Shown: positions 1 to 9,655, counted from the stretch's first letter. The stretch is 64,000 nt of DNA from Winogradskyella haliclonae (GCF_014635865.1 NZ_BMDQ01000002.1:1-64000); one strand, 5' to 3'. Translations and numbers: made by a program. Notes: generated from the letters alone by a model not told the origin.

Positions 1-2042
1 TCACCAGAAATATCATAAGGGCTAGTTCCACCAGCAAAGCTGATTGTAATAGACCCATCAGTTAAACCGAAACAAGAGATTTCAGAAGCTACCGTTGCAT
101 TAGCAGTAAGTTCTGAGTCAGGTTGATTAATAGTAAAGCTTTCACCAACTGTACATCCATTAGCATCTGTAACTGTAACAGCATAAAAATTACCTGCAAT
201 TACACCCGATATGTCTTGAGTAGTTTGGTTAGTTGTCCATAAATAAGTGTAAGGTGCAGTACCTCCACTCACTGTTATATCAATACCACCTGTAGAATCA
301 CCAAAACAATCTACATCTATTATAGTAGAACTAGAGATTGATAGTTCTGCAGTAGGACTATCAACAATAATTTCCATGCCAGTTGCAAACGTAAATGAAC
401 ATCCTGATGTATCTGTAACTACTACATTGTACATACCAGCAGGTATGTTAGATAAATCTTGAGTTGTTTGAGGTATAGAATTTCCATCTTGTGTCCAAGA
501 GTATGTGTAAGGAGGGAAGCCTCCAGTAACATTAAGATCTATAGCGCCATTTACATTTCCAAAACAATCTATATCAGTAGTAGAATTGATTTCTACTTCT
601 AAGGTTTCTAATGTTATTTGAGTAGTACTAGGAACGTTTTCACATCCAGTTGCTCTGTTTCTTATACCGAATACGTATGTACCAGGTCCAAGATTACTAA
701 AAACTGGAGAAGACTGAAAAGCACCTCCATTTACTATATCAACATTATATTCAAAGTCACCACCAACTGGATCAGTAACTGTGACGTCATAACTTCCATC
801 AGCATTACAAGACACATCCAAAGTCGGATTGTCTGGCTTAGGATTATATGTAAGTGTTACAGTGTTAGTTTCGCAAATATTACCAATTGAAGGTATACAG
901 ACTTCGTATTCAAAAGTAACAGTACCAGTAAAACCAGCAGGTGGAGTATAAGTAAAAGCACCATCTGGTTCACTAAAATTAAGTGTACCTGTACCAAGAT
1001 TTGAAGGAGATGTTTGTAGACTATTTGCAACTAAGCTATATTCACCATCGCTAGGTACAGAAGATGAATTATCTATCTGGCCATTAAAAATACCATCAAT
1101 ACAACCTAAACCTGTTTGTGGTAGTGCATATCTTTGTAATATAAAAAGTTTACCATCACCATCATCATTTGAAGCAGCGATGAATTCAACTTTACTAATT
1201 TTAGAACCAGTAGGCGCAACGCTATTAAGCTCAAAAAGAGCTATAGCAATTGATTGACCATTATCAATCTTTCTACCAGATTGCCAGTAATCTGATTCAT
1301 CACCATTATTAGGGCCTCCATTTCCATCATCTGGAGGAAGAACGTTACTTCCTCTTAAGTCACCATTAGTTCTAACAAAAGTATCTCCTAATACAGTTTC
1401 TGTTGTAGAACCAGGTAAGAATCCTCTAAATCTTATGTAATAACAGTTATTACCGCCACGTTCAGTAATAGCTATTACTCCACCCTCATTAGATGGAATG
1501 GCTGGACTATATAATAATGTTTGTATTTGTGCATCAGTTTCGGGAACTCCATTTATTCCATTGGCTGCGTTAAAATTTCCACAAATATTATCTCCATTTC
1601 CATTAGAAGTAAAATAATGGTTTAAGTTAGGGTCTTGGAATGCAGCTCTAGCTGCAGAATTCCACGGACTATTTATGCCTCCAGTAGAAGACCCACTGCC
1701 AAAGATAACATTGGCATTATTTTCTCTAATACCGTTTATACTGTTACCACCAGGTCCAAGTCTGGTTAATTCGTAGCCAAATGGAACAGCAAAAGCATCA
1801 TATACAACATTATCAATAGTTATAGATTTAATCGTAGCCGGTTGGTTGTTTTCATTGGCATCAATGTCACCATTTCCATTTGTATCTTGCTCATCTGACC
1901 ATTGAAAAGTAACATTTTCCCTGATAGAGGGCGATTGTGTTCCTACTTGAGCTTCTAAACTGCTAGGTAGGTAAAGTATTCCTAGAATTAATAGTGCTCT
2001 AATTACTTTAAACACTGAAATACAATTGTACTTGTTTTTCAT
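1..2042 (-). CDS. SprB-repeat secreted surface protein, partial (C-terminus beyond left edge)
   Basis: An open frame runs on the minus strand from an ATG at 2042 to the window edge (680 codons, no stop). Residues 1-31 look like a Sec signal peptide ending SSLEA|Q. A Ca-binding-like stretch DTNGNGDIDANENN follows near residue 55. An Ig/cadherin-like segment (FTYTPPAGFTGTVTFEY) lies near 365. Three SprB-type repeats begin with CFG (CFGNVNGAI near 490, CFGDSTGGI near 577, CFGLTDGS near 656) and contain GGxxPYTYxW. Such repeats are typical of large gliding or adhesion proteins exported by the type IX system, usually with a C-terminal sorting domain that would lie outside the window. The role as an adhesin is inferred from the family. 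I see no strict TAnnTTTG promoter upstream. Confidence 0.8.
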   Translation of the reverse strand, partial: MKNKYNCISVFKVIRALLILGILYLPSSLEAQVGTQSPSIRENVTFQWSDEQDTNGNGDIDANENNQPATIKSITIDNVVYDAFAVPFGYELTRLGPGGNSINGIRENNANVIFGSGSSTGGINSPWNSAARAAFQDPNLNHYFTSNGNGDNICGNFNAANGINGVPETDAQIQTLLYSPAIPSNEGGVIAITERGGNNCYYIRFRGFLPGSTTETVLGDTFVRTNGDLRGSNVLPPDDGNGGPNNGDESDYWQSGRKIDNGQSIAIALFELNSVAPTGSKISKVEFIAASNDDGDGKLFILQRYALPQTGLGCIDGIFNGQIDNSSSVPSDGEYSLVANSLQTSPSNLGTGTLNFSEPDGAFTYTPPAGFTGTVTFEYEVCIPSIGNICETNTVTLTYNPKPDNPTLDVSCNADGSYDVTVTDPVGGDFEYNVDIVNGGAFQSSPVFSNLGPGTYVFGIRNRATGCENVPSTTQITLETLEVEINSTTDIDCFGNVNGAIDLNVTGGFPPYTYSWTQDGNSIPQTTQDLSNIPAGMYNVVVTDTSGCSFTFATGMEIIVDSPTAELSISSSTIIDVDCFGDSTGGIDITVSGGTAPYTYLWTTNQTTQDISGVIAGNFYAVTVTDANGCTVGESFTINQPDSELTANATVASEISCFGLTDGSITISFAGGTSPYDISG

Positions 2043-2554
2043 ATTGATTTGGATTATCTTAATATTTCCGTGCAGAAAGTGCGTACAAGAATTTACTTAT
2101 TATCATAAGTTTAAATTCTAAATACTCACCAACAGCATCTTTCTTTTCTATATTTTAAGGGAGGGACGTACTTTGTTAGAGTACTAAATGGAAAAATTAA
2201 TGTGTTTTTTATTTATTAATAGCAATGCAAATCAACACACTACTATGTATAATTGCAAAAAAAGTACTTTAAATACTCATATATTCGTTGAGCGACAATT
2301 ATATATGTTTTATCGATTAAAAATGCATTTAATCTATATATTTATACATTCTGTTATAAACTTCTTACGCACATCTACCATATTTTAATTTATTTAAACT
2401 TTATGCACAAAATTTTACCTGTATTAATATATTTTAATCTAATTTTCATAGATAAAAACATATTTCACTGATATAATCTTAATCATTTCGACCGCAATTT
2501 ATGACTTTAAACCGATAAAACAAACATTTAATCGTAAAAAAATGTATTTAAACG
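2043..2554. other. AT-rich intergenic region, 512 bp
   Basis: This gap separates the divergent surface-protein gene and the polyphosphate operon. It is very AT rich. A 66-codon frame at 2188-2388 has no family resemblance and a composition like random AT-rich DNA, so I do not call it. A weak hairpin (GTACT...AGTAC) lies near 2168-2185. I see no exact TAnnTTTG promoter for either flanking gene, although both must be transcribed from here. Confidence 0.5.
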
Positions 2555-3049
2555 ATGAATATTAAGAAAATCATATTCGTAAGACATGCAAAATCTTCGT
2601 GGAAGTATAATGTTTCAGATATAAACAGGCCTTTAAAGAAAAGAGGTATTGATGATGCAGGGATTATCTCACAAGAATTTAAGAAGTTAGATTTAACTAT
2701 AGATTTTATATACTCAAGCCCAGCAAATAGAGCATTGTCTACATGTAAAATTTTTCAAAAGTGTCTGAATCATCCAGATAGCATGTTTAATATAACAGAA
2801 GATTTATATGATTTTTCTGGTGAACGGGTTTTAGAATTTATTAAGTCTATTAATAATGAACTAAATTCTGTAATGCTGTTTGGGCATAATTATGCTTTTA
2901 CATCACTAGTAAATATCTTAGGAGATAGAATCATCGATAATTTGCCTACATCTGGTCTTGTCATAATAGATTTCGATATAACTTCATGGGAATATGTAAA
3001 GTTTGGTCAAACCAAAAAAATAATGTTTCCAAAAGATTATAGGTTATAA
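2555..3049 (+). CDS. SixA-like histidine phosphatase
   Basis: A 164-residue member of the histidine phosphatase (phosphoglycerate mutase-like) superfamily, of the short SixA type that acts on phosphohistidine in proteins. The catalytic motif FVRHAKSSW gives R10 and H11, SSPANRA supplies R59, and LFGHN supplies the second histidine, H111. There is no signal peptide, so it is probably cytoplasmic. It sits 57 bp upstream of ppk1 and ppx on the same strand, which suggests one transcription unit. The true substrate is unknown; SixA activity is assigned only by family. Confidence 0.85.
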   Translation: MNIKKIIFVRHAKSSWKYNVSDINRPLKKRGIDDAGIISQEFKKLDLTIDFIYSSPANRALSTCKIFQKCLNHPDSMFNITEDLYDFSGERVLEFIKSINNELNSVMLFGHNYAFTSLVNILGDRIIDNLPTSGLVIIDFDITSWEYVKFGQTKKIMFPKDYRL

Positions 3050-3106
3050 AAAAGACAATAGTATTTTGTGATGCATTTCAATACAATATATTTGTAAAAA
3101 TAAGTG

Positions 3107-5173
3107 ATGACTAATAATAACTACACATATATAAATAGGGAATTAAGTTGGTTACAGTTTAATGCTCGAGTTTTACAAGAAGCTGCAGATGTTAATGTGC
3201 CGTTAATTGAGAGGTTACGTTTTATTGGTATATTTTCTAATAATCTTGATGAATTTTTTAAAGTAAGATATGCTACTGTAAAACGAATTGACCAAGCTGG
3301 TAAAGGTGGTAAAAATCAACTAGGGGGTATTAAAGCTAGTGATTTGTTGCAGCGTATAACAGAAATCGTGATTGAGCATCAAAGTACAAGTTTAGGTATT
3401 TTGAATAGTATTCAATCTCAATTGGCAAATGAAGACATTTATATTATAGATGAAACACAAATAGAGTCATCTCATCATGAGTTTATAAAAAATTATTTTT
3501 TTCAAACTGTCAGTCCAGCTCTAGTTACAATAATACTAAATGATGATATAGAGTTACCATTGCTAAAAGATAGTGCTGCATATTTGGTAGTAAAAATGTG
3601 TTTAAAAAATGATACTAAACAGTATGCATTGATAGAAATATCAAAGTCTTTGGATAGGTTTGTAGTACTGCCTGAAAAGAATGGAAAAAACTATATCATA
3701 TTAATAGATGATTTGCTTAGGTGCTGCTTAGGGGATATTTTTGACATTTTTGATTATACATCTATATCTGCTAACATGATTAAAATCACAAGAGATGGTG
3801 AGTTAGATTTTGATAGTGATTTAAGTAAAAGTTTTATTGAAAAAATATCTGATAGTGTAAAAGACAGGAAAATTGGTGAGCCAGTAAGGTTTGTTTATGA
3901 TAAAACATTAGATGATGAGACACTCACTTATTTGATGGCAAAAATGGGTATTGACTCAAAAGATAGTGTTATACCTGGAGGTCGATATCACAATAGAAGA
4001 GATTATATGGGTTTCCCAAGTTTGGGTCGCCAAGACCTCTTATATGATAAAATAAAACCACTTCCAGTAAAAGGCTTAAGTTTAGAACAAAGTATTTTTA
4101 GCACAATTGCTAAGAAGGATTATATGGTTCATACACCATATCATACCTTTTCATACATTGTTAAATTTTTACGAGAAGCTGCATTAGACCCAAAGGTAAA
4201 AACTATAAAAATTACCATTTATAGACTTGCTCAAATATCTCACGTTGCAAGTTCTTTAATAAATGCAGCAAAAAATGGAAAAAAGGTAACAGTTTCTATA
4301 GAGCTTAGAGCCCGTTTTGATGAAGAAGCGAACATTAATTACGCTGAGCAGATGCAGAGTGAAGGTGTAAATATGCTTTTTGGTGTACCAGGTTTAAAAG
4401 TACACAGCAAAATGTGCGTTATCGAACGAGATGAAGGTAAAAAAATTAAGAGATATGGATTTATAAGTACTGGTAACTTTAATGAGTCTACTGCACGCAT
4501 ATATACAGATTTTACGTTGTTTACTGCAGATCAGAGAATATTAAAGGACATTAATAAAGTCTTTAATTTCTTTGAAGTTAGTTATAGAATGTACCGCTAC
4601 AAGCATATCATAACATCACCTCATTATACGCAAACTAAACTATTCATGTTAATTGATAATGAAATACTAAATGCTAAAGAGGGTAAGCCAGCATTTATTA
4701 AGCTTAAAATGAACAGTATGAGTAGTTATAAAATGATTGATAAGCTTTATGAGGCGAGTAGAGCTGGTGTAAAGATTCAAATGATTATTAGAGGTATTTG
4801 TTGTTTAGTTCCTGGAGTTAAAGATATGAGCGAAAATATAGAGGTTATTAGTATTATAGATAAATTTTTAGAACATACTCGACTTTATATATTTTCTAAT
4901 AATAATGATCCTAAAATTTATATTTCTTCAGCAGATTGGATGACAAGGAACATTGATAATAGAGTAGAAGTCAGCTGTCCAATTTATGATGAAGATATAA
5001 AGCAAGAGATGCAAGATATTTTTGATATATGTTGGAATGATAATGTTAAGGCTCGAATAATTAATCAAAATCAAGATAATAGTTATAAAAACTCTACAAG
5101 CAGAATAAAAGTTAGAGCACAATTCAATATTTATGATTATTACAAAAGCAAATTAGAAGTTACAGATGCTTAG
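3107..5173 (+). CDS. ppk1: Polyphosphate kinase 1
   Basis: PPK1 reversibly transfers the terminal phosphate of ATP to polyphosphate. The protein is about 688 residues, the usual length. It opens with NRELSWLQFNARVLQEA, the conserved N-terminal motif. The autophosphorylated histidine is H433 in VHSKMCVIER (equivalent to E. coli H435), and the second catalytic histidine is H590 in LEHTRLYIF (E. coli H592). A GTG three bases upstream (3104) is in frame, but the ATG at 3107 is the simpler start. The stop overlaps the ppx start by 8 bp, so translation is probably coupled. Confidence 0.96.
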   Translation: MTNNNYTYINRELSWLQFNARVLQEAADVNVPLIERLRFIGIFSNNLDEFFKVRYATVKRIDQAGKGGKNQLGGIKASDLLQRITEIVIEHQSTSLGILNSIQSQLANEDIYIIDETQIESSHHEFIKNYFFQTVSPALVTIILNDDIELPLLKDSAAYLVVKMCLKNDTKQYALIEISKSLDRFVVLPEKNGKNYIILIDDLLRCCLGDIFDIFDYTSISANMIKITRDGELDFDSDLSKSFIEKISDSVKDRKIGEPVRFVYDKTLDDETLTYLMAKMGIDSKDSVIPGGRYHNRRDYMGFPSLGRQDLLYDKIKPLPVKGLSLEQSIFSTIAKKDYMVHTPYHTFSYIVKFLREAALDPKVKTIKITIYRLAQISHVASSLINAAKNGKKVTVSIELRARFDEEANINYAEQMQSEGVNMLFGVPGLKVHSKMCVIERDEGKKIKRYGFISTGNFNESTARIYTDFTLFTADQRILKDINKVFNFFEVSYRMYRYKHIITSPHYTQTKLFMLIDNEILNAKEGKPAFIKLKMNSMSSYKMIDKLYEASRAGVKIQMIIRGICCLVPGVKDMSENIEVISIIDKFLEHTRLYIFSNNNDPKIYISSADWMTRNIDNRVEVSCPIYDEDIKQEMQDIFDICWNDNVKARIINQNQDNSYKNSTSRIKVRAQFNIYDYYKSKLEVTDA

Positions 5174-6071
5174 TATTAAAAAGTATGCCGCTATTGATAT
5201 AGGCTCTAATGCTGTTAGACTTTTAATTACAAGTGTAATTGAGCAGGATGATAAGCCTGTAATTTTCAAGAAAAATTCATTAGTAAGAGTACCAATAAGA
5301 TTAGGTGCAGATGTTTTTGTTTCTGGAGAAATCTCAGATAATAATAAACAAAGAATGCAAGATACTATGACTGCATTTTACCTTTTGATGAAATCTAATG
5401 GAGTTGTTAATTATAAAGCATGTGCTACTTCTGCAATGCGTGATGCATCCAATGGGAGAGAGGTTTGTAAATTGATTAATGAAGAATGTAAGATTTCCAT
5501 TGATATTATCGATGGAGAGGAAGAAGCAACAATAATTGCTGCTACCGATTTACATAGATTCATCGATCCTAATAAAACATACCTTTATGTTGATGTAGGT
5601 GGAGGAAGTACAGAGTTTTCTGTGATACATAACTCAGAGAAAATTGAATCAAAATCCTTTAGAATTGGTACTGTACGCTTATTAAACGATAGCGTTATAA
5701 ATGATACATGGAGATCTTTAGAGAATTGGATTAAAAATCACACCAAATCTTATGATAAAATTGAGCTTATTGGTTCAGGAGGAAATATTAATAAGATATT
5801 TAAGATATCAGGAAAAGATTTAGGAAAACCATTATCCTATTTTTATCTGACTAGTTATTACAAGAGCTTGCAAGAGTATTCTTATGAGGAAAGAATTACA
5901 GAATTAAACCTTAATCAGGATAGAGCTGATGTAATAATTCCTGCTCTAAGAATATATTTGTCAGCTATGAAATGGAGTGGTGCAAAAGATATTTTAGTTC
6001 CAAAAATCGGGTTATCTGATGGCATCATTAAAAGCATCTATTACAATACCATAAGTAGTACAACCCTTTAG
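5166..6071 (+). CDS. ppx: Exopolyphosphatase, Ppx/GppA family
   Basis: A 301-residue Ppx/GppA phosphatase, which removes terminal phosphate from polyphosphate or converts pppGpp to ppGpp. It shows the actin-fold phosphate motifs AAIDIGSNAVRLLI (residues 8-21) and VDVGGGSTEFSV (from about 141), and a later GSGGNINK motif. It has the short two-domain form without the C-terminal HD-like domain of E. coli Ppx. It overlaps ppk1 by 8 bp, so synthesis and degradation of polyphosphate are encoded together. Choosing between Ppx and GppA activity is not possible from sequence; the context favours Ppx. Confidence 0.93.
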   Translation: MLSIKKYAAIDIGSNAVRLLITSVIEQDDKPVIFKKNSLVRVPIRLGADVFVSGEISDNNKQRMQDTMTAFYLLMKSNGVVNYKACATSAMRDASNGREVCKLINEECKISIDIIDGEEEATIIAATDLHRFIDPNKTYLYVDVGGGSTEFSVIHNSEKIESKSFRIGTVRLLNDSVINDTWRSLENWIKNHTKSYDKIELIGSGGNINKIFKISGKDLGKPLSYFYLTSYYKSLQEYSYEERITELNLNQDRADVIIPALRIYLSAMKWSGAKDILVPKIGLSDGIIKSIYYNTISSTTL

Positions 6072-6169
6072 CTTTACAGTTTGCCGTATTTTTCCTATCA
6101 GAAGTCTAATAATTAATTATTGTAAAGATTTTAAATATATATTCGTGACATAATAAAATTAACTACTTT

Positions 6170-6709
6170 ATGAAAAAAGCTTTACTCACGTCGACATTAT
6201 TATTGTTTATAAGCCTTAGTTTTTCTCAAGGTAATGGCGCTACTAAATATGGTATCAGAGCAGGTATTAACATATCAAACATGGATTTTGACCCTGCACC
6301 TACAGAAAGAAACTTACATAGAAATGGTTTTCATTTTGGAGGTTTCGCAGAGTTTTCTTTATCAGAGAAATTATGGTTAAATACTGAGTTATTATGGTCT
6401 GCTGAAGGAGCTAAAGATGAAAACTGGAGAGCAAATTACCTTAGTTTACCAGTACAATTAAAATTTCTTGTTGGCGATAGACTTTCTTTGGGAGTTGGAC
6501 CGCAAATAGGTGTAAAAACTTGGAAAAGCTCAGACGCGTTCGATACATTGAATTTTTCTGGAGTAGCTGGTATTCAATACCAAATATTCGGAGATTATTT
6601 CATAGAAGTGCGAGGTGTATATGGTTTTACCAACATGTTAGATGATACACTTGCACCACTTGAGGCAAAGCAGTTTGTAATACAGGCAAGTATAGGTATT
6701 AAAATATAA
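6170..6709 (+). CDS. Small outer-membrane beta-barrel protein (PorT/OMP_b-brl type)
   Basis: A 179-residue protein with a signal peptide (residues 1-19, ending SFS|Q), followed by alternating hydrophobic strands such as YGIRAGINISNM, LWLNTELLWSAEG, LSLGVGPQIGV and YFIEVRGVYGFTN. This is the pattern of the 8-stranded outer-membrane barrel families common in Bacteroidota. No enzymatic motif is visible and the cargo or partner is unknown. It may be transcribed alone: a weak promoter-like pair (TTG at 6120, TATATTCG at 6138) precedes it, with a shorter than usual 15-bp spacer. Confidence 0.75.
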   Translation: MKKALLTSTLLLFISLSFSQGNGATKYGIRAGINISNMDFDPAPTERNLHRNGFHFGGFAEFSLSEKLWLNTELLWSAEGAKDENWRANYLSLPVQLKFLVGDRLSLGVGPQIGVKTWKSSDAFDTLNFSGVAGIQYQIFGDYFIEVRGVYGFTNMLDDTLAPLEAKQFVIQASIGIKI

Positions 6710-6729
6710 ATCCTAATGACTATAAATGT

Positions 6730-6757
6730 AAAAGCCTTTTCAACTGAAAAGGCTTTT
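6730..6757. terminator. Bidirectional intrinsic terminator
   Basis: A perfect 12-bp stem (AAAAGCCTTTTC / GAAAAGGCTTTT) with a 4-nt loop AACT lies between the convergent barrel gene and miaE. It has A and T runs on both sides, so it can terminate both transcripts. Confidence 0.9.
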
Positions 6758-6758
6758 T

Positions 6759-7340
6759 TTATCCGTGTATAGTTTCTTTATTTCCAAGAGATTTCATGAT
6801 GTCGGCTTCGTAATTCAAAAGCGCGTTCCATTTTTTGTCCACATCTTTTTTATCACCATATTTTCTAGCAAATTTTAAAAACATGGTATAGTGTCCAGCT
6901 TCGCTAATCATTAGTTTTCGATAAAACTTGGCTAGTTTTTTGTCTTCTAGTTCTTCTGAAAGCAATCTAAAACGCTCACAACTTCGGGCTTCAATAAGCG
7001 CAGCATATAATAATCTATGTACCAATTGTGTGGTTCTACTACCACCTTTTGGAAAAAATTTTAGTAGTTGAATAACATACTCGTCTTTACGGTCTCGACC
7101 AAGAATCCACCCCTTTTCTAAAATTAAGTCATGAACCATTTTAAAATGACTCATTTCTTCATTAACGAGCTCTATCATTTCTTGAACGAGCTCTGTATAC
7201 TCTGGAAAACTAACAATTAATGATACAGCTGTACTGGCAGCTTTTTGTTCACAATAGGCATGGTCTGTTAGTATGTACTCTATATTTTTTTCTACAATAT
7301 TCACCCATCGTGGGTCAGTAGGTAATTTAAGTCCAAGCAT
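6759..7340 (-). CDS. miaE: tRNA-(ms2io6A37) hydroxylase MiaE
   Basis: MiaE is a di-iron monooxygenase that hydroxylates the isopentenyl group of ms2i6A37 in tRNA. The 193-residue protein has the four-helix ferritin-like di-iron ligands in order: E31 (AYCEQKAA), E62 and H65 (EEMSHF), E117 (IEARSCERF), E147 and H150 (SEAGHYTMF). Length and motif order match the family. The stop codon abuts the shared terminator. The gene lies downstream of a lipoprotein and dnaX with only a 1-bp gap, so it is probably the last gene of that transcript. Confidence 0.95.
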   Translation of the reverse strand: MLGLKLPTDPRWVNIVEKNIEYILTDHAYCEQKAASTAVSLIVSFPEYTELVQEMIELVNEEMSHFKMVHDLILEKGWILGRDRKDEYVIQLLKFFPKGGSRTTQLVHRLLYAALIEARSCERFRLLSEELEDKKLAKFYRKLMISEAGHYTMFLKFARKYGDKKDVDKKWNALLNYEADIMKSLGNKETIHG

Positions 7341-7341
7341 A

Positions 7342-7926
7342 CTAATATGTTAATTGAATAAAATTTGATTTCCCATGTTTATCTATTTTTAAAGTATGCC
7401 AATCTATGTAGTCTTCATTTGGTATGGCATAAGCTATATCTATATAAATAGAGTCATTTTTTACACTTAATTCTTCGTTAAGATGTATCGACTTTAATAA
7501 AGCTAATGTATTAAAATCATGAATAGGTTCTTCTGAATCTATATCTGATGAGTAACCAAATAAGTCATTTACTTTTTGCTTATTAAAACTCTCATCAAAT
7601 AATTTCTTTCCATTCTTTTCTATAGTAACGTTGAAGTTGAAGTTTCTGTAATTGTTTACATAATCGATATTGTCTTTAGTTTTTGTAAAAACAACCTGAT
7701 TTATCATGTCAGTAGAAGTCTGTATTTTAACTCTAAAGCCATTAGAAAGTATGGTATCTATACGATGTTCAAAATACGTTTCGGGTATAAACTCATTGAT
7801 TTTAATAGTATTATCTTTCTTAAAAGAAGATATACTTTCAGTTAATGCTTTACGCTGAGATTTTCGGCCTTCACAACTTGTAAAGCCTATAACAAGAATT
7901 AAAATAAAGTAAAGTCCGTTTTTCAT
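7342..7926 (-). CDS. Putative lipoprotein, unknown function
   Basis: A 194-residue protein with a lipoprotein signal peptide: a hydrophobic stretch ILILVIGF and lipobox FTSC with Cys18, followed by EGRKSQ. The rest is soluble, with several strand-forming segments and no motif I recognise. It lies 4 bp downstream of dnaX and 1 bp upstream of miaE, but there is no evident functional link with either. Confidence 0.7.
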   Translation of the reverse strand: MKNGLYFILILVIGFTSCEGRKSQRKALTESISSFKKDNTIKINEFIPETYFEHRIDTILSNGFRVKIQTSTDMINQVVFTKTKDNIDYVNNYRNFNFNVTIEKNGKKLFDESFNKQKVNDLFGYSSDIDSEEPIHDFNTLALLKSIHLNEELSVKNDSIYIDIAYAIPNEDYIDWHTLKIDKHGKSNFIQLTY

Positions 7927-7930
7927 AATA

Positions 7931-9655
7931 TTAGATGTCTAGACCAAAAGTTCGCTTGAGAAGCTCAATATTTTCATTTCTCTCTTTTAGTTTTTCATAT
8001 TTTTCTTGTGGTGTAAAAGCATACTTTTTGGCAACTTCTTCATTTACTGTAATGTCTAAATGAAGATCATAGTTTTTGCAGTTTTTACGTAAGTGCGCTA
8101 ATAATGGATATTGTGCACGTTCTAACTCTATCTTACTAGTATGGTTAGAGTAGGTAAGGCATATTGCAGTATCTTTTAATGTTGGTGTTTCCATTTCCAT
8201 AATGGATGCCATGATTTTTTCACCTTTTTTATGTAGCGACTTTATATAGCTTTCCCATGCTTCAATAAGCTTTTCTTCAGTTACAGGTTCTCTAGGAAGA
8301 TTTTCTTCATCAATAACAACATCCATTTGTCGTATCTGATGCTCTTTTTTCTCTCTAATACTCTTCAATGATAGCCCAGATGTCACTTTCGAGGGTTTAT
8401 TAATAGATATTTTTGGTATTACGGGCTCTACTGTTTTAGCTATAGTTTCTTCTTCTACTTTAATTTTTTGAGAAGCATTTTGGGTTATAGTTATTGCAGT
8501 CTCTTTAGGCTCAGTTTTTGTTACCGGAATAGGAGTAATCCCTTTAGACTTAAAAAAATAGGGCGGAATTATGTAATGTCTGCTATTTTTTTTTTCTCCA
8601 TCAAAAGTGATAGAGGCTAGTTGCATAAGCGCTAATTCAACAAGTAATCGTTGATTTTTACTATTCTTATATTTTAAATCACAATCGTTTGCAATGTCTA
8701 TACCTTTGATGAGGAAGCTTTGAGAGGATTTCTGAGCTTGTTCAACATATTTGAGCTTAGTATCTTCTCCAACTTCCAATAATTCTATGGTTGAAGGGTT
8801 CTTGCAGACTAATAAATCTCTAAAGTGAGATGCTAGTCCAGCGATAAAATGATGACCATCAAAACCTTTAGATAAAACGGTATTGAAATGAATAAGTAAT
8901 TCAGGGATTTTATTCTCTAAAATTAAATCTGTACTCGTAAAATAAGTTTCGTAATCAAGAACATTTAAATTTTCTGTAACAGCTTGGCGTGTTAAGTTTT
9001 TTCCTGAAAAACTAACCACACGATCAAAAATTGAAAGCGCATCACGCATAGCACCATCGGCTTTTTGAGCAATAATGTGCAAAGCATCATCTTCAGCTGT
9101 TATACCTTGCTCTTCGGCAATATACTTAAGGTATTCTTTGGCGTCTTTTACGGTTATACGTTTAAAATCAAAAATCTGGCAACGTGATAATATGGTAGGT
9201 ATGATTTTATGTTTCTCAGTGGTTGCAAGAATAAATATACAATGCTTTGGTGGCTCTTCTAAGGTCTTTAAAAAAGCATTAAAAGCTGCTTGAGATAACA
9301 TATGTACCTCGTCAATGATATAGACTTTGTATTTTCCTACTTGAGGTGGAATACGAACTTGATCTGTGAGACTTCTAATGTCATCAACAGAATTATTGGA
9401 CGCGGCATCAAGTTCAAAAATATTAAAGGCAAAATCTTCATTTTCACTGGTATTGCCATCACTATTAATCATTTTAGCAAGTATGCGCGCACAGGTAGTT
9501 TTCCCAACACCACGTGGCCCAGTAAACAAAAGCGCTTGAGCTAGATGATTATTTTCAATAGCATTTAGCAAGGTATTAGTAATCGCCTGTTGCCCCACAA
9601 CATCTTTAAATGTTTGAGGTCTATATTTACGGGCCGATACTACAAAATGTTCCAT
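7931..9655 (-). CDS. dnaX: DNA polymerase III subunits gamma/tau
   Basis: DnaX is the clamp-loader ATPase that loads the beta clamp and links the replicase. The 574-residue protein opens with the typical RKYRPQTFKDVVGQ. Walker A is GPRGVGKT (46-53), Walker B is DEVH (115-118), the SRC arginine-finger motif is at 157-159, and sensor 2 is GAMRDALS. The four-cysteine zinc module normally found between Walker A and FELDAASN is absent, replaced by a short acidic Ser/Asn/Glu stretch. The C-terminal third is a low-complexity linker plus a tau-like domain. A TAAATTTG box lies 18 bp upstream. Confidence 0.96.
   Translation of the reverse strand: MEHFVVSARKYRPQTFKDVVGQQAITNTLLNAIENNHLAQALLFTGPRGVGKTTCARILAKMINSDGNTSENEDFAFNIFELDAASNNSVDDIRSLTDQVRIPPQVGKYKVYIIDEVHMLSQAAFNAFLKTLEEPPKHCIFILATTEKHKIIPTILSRCQIFDFKRITVKDAKEYLKYIAEEQGITAEDDALHIIAQKADGAMRDALSIFDRVVSFSGKNLTRQAVTENLNVLDYETYFTSTDLILENKIPELLIHFNTVLSKGFDGHHFIAGLASHFRDLLVCKNPSTIELLEVGEDTKLKYVEQAQKSSQSFLIKGIDIANDCDLKYKNSKNQRLLVELALMQLASITFDGEKKNSRHYIIPPYFFKSKGITPIPVTKTEPKETAITITQNASQKIKVEEETIAKTVEPVIPKISINKPSKVTSGLSLKSIREKKEHQIRQMDVVIDEENLPREPVTEEKLIEAWESYIKSLHKKGEKIMASIMEMETPTLKDTAICLTYSNHTSKIELERAQYPLLAHLRKNCKNYDLHLDITVNEEVAKKYAFTPQEKYEKLKERNENIELLKRTFGLDI

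Noticed and set aside
618..890. 90-codon plus-strand frame inside the surface-protein gene
   Set aside because: It is antisense to a frame with clear SprB repeats and has no match of its own.
2188..2388. 66-codon plus-strand frame in the gap left of the sixA-like gene
   Set aside because: No family resemblance, no promoter or ribosome-binding context, and composition of random AT-rich DNA.
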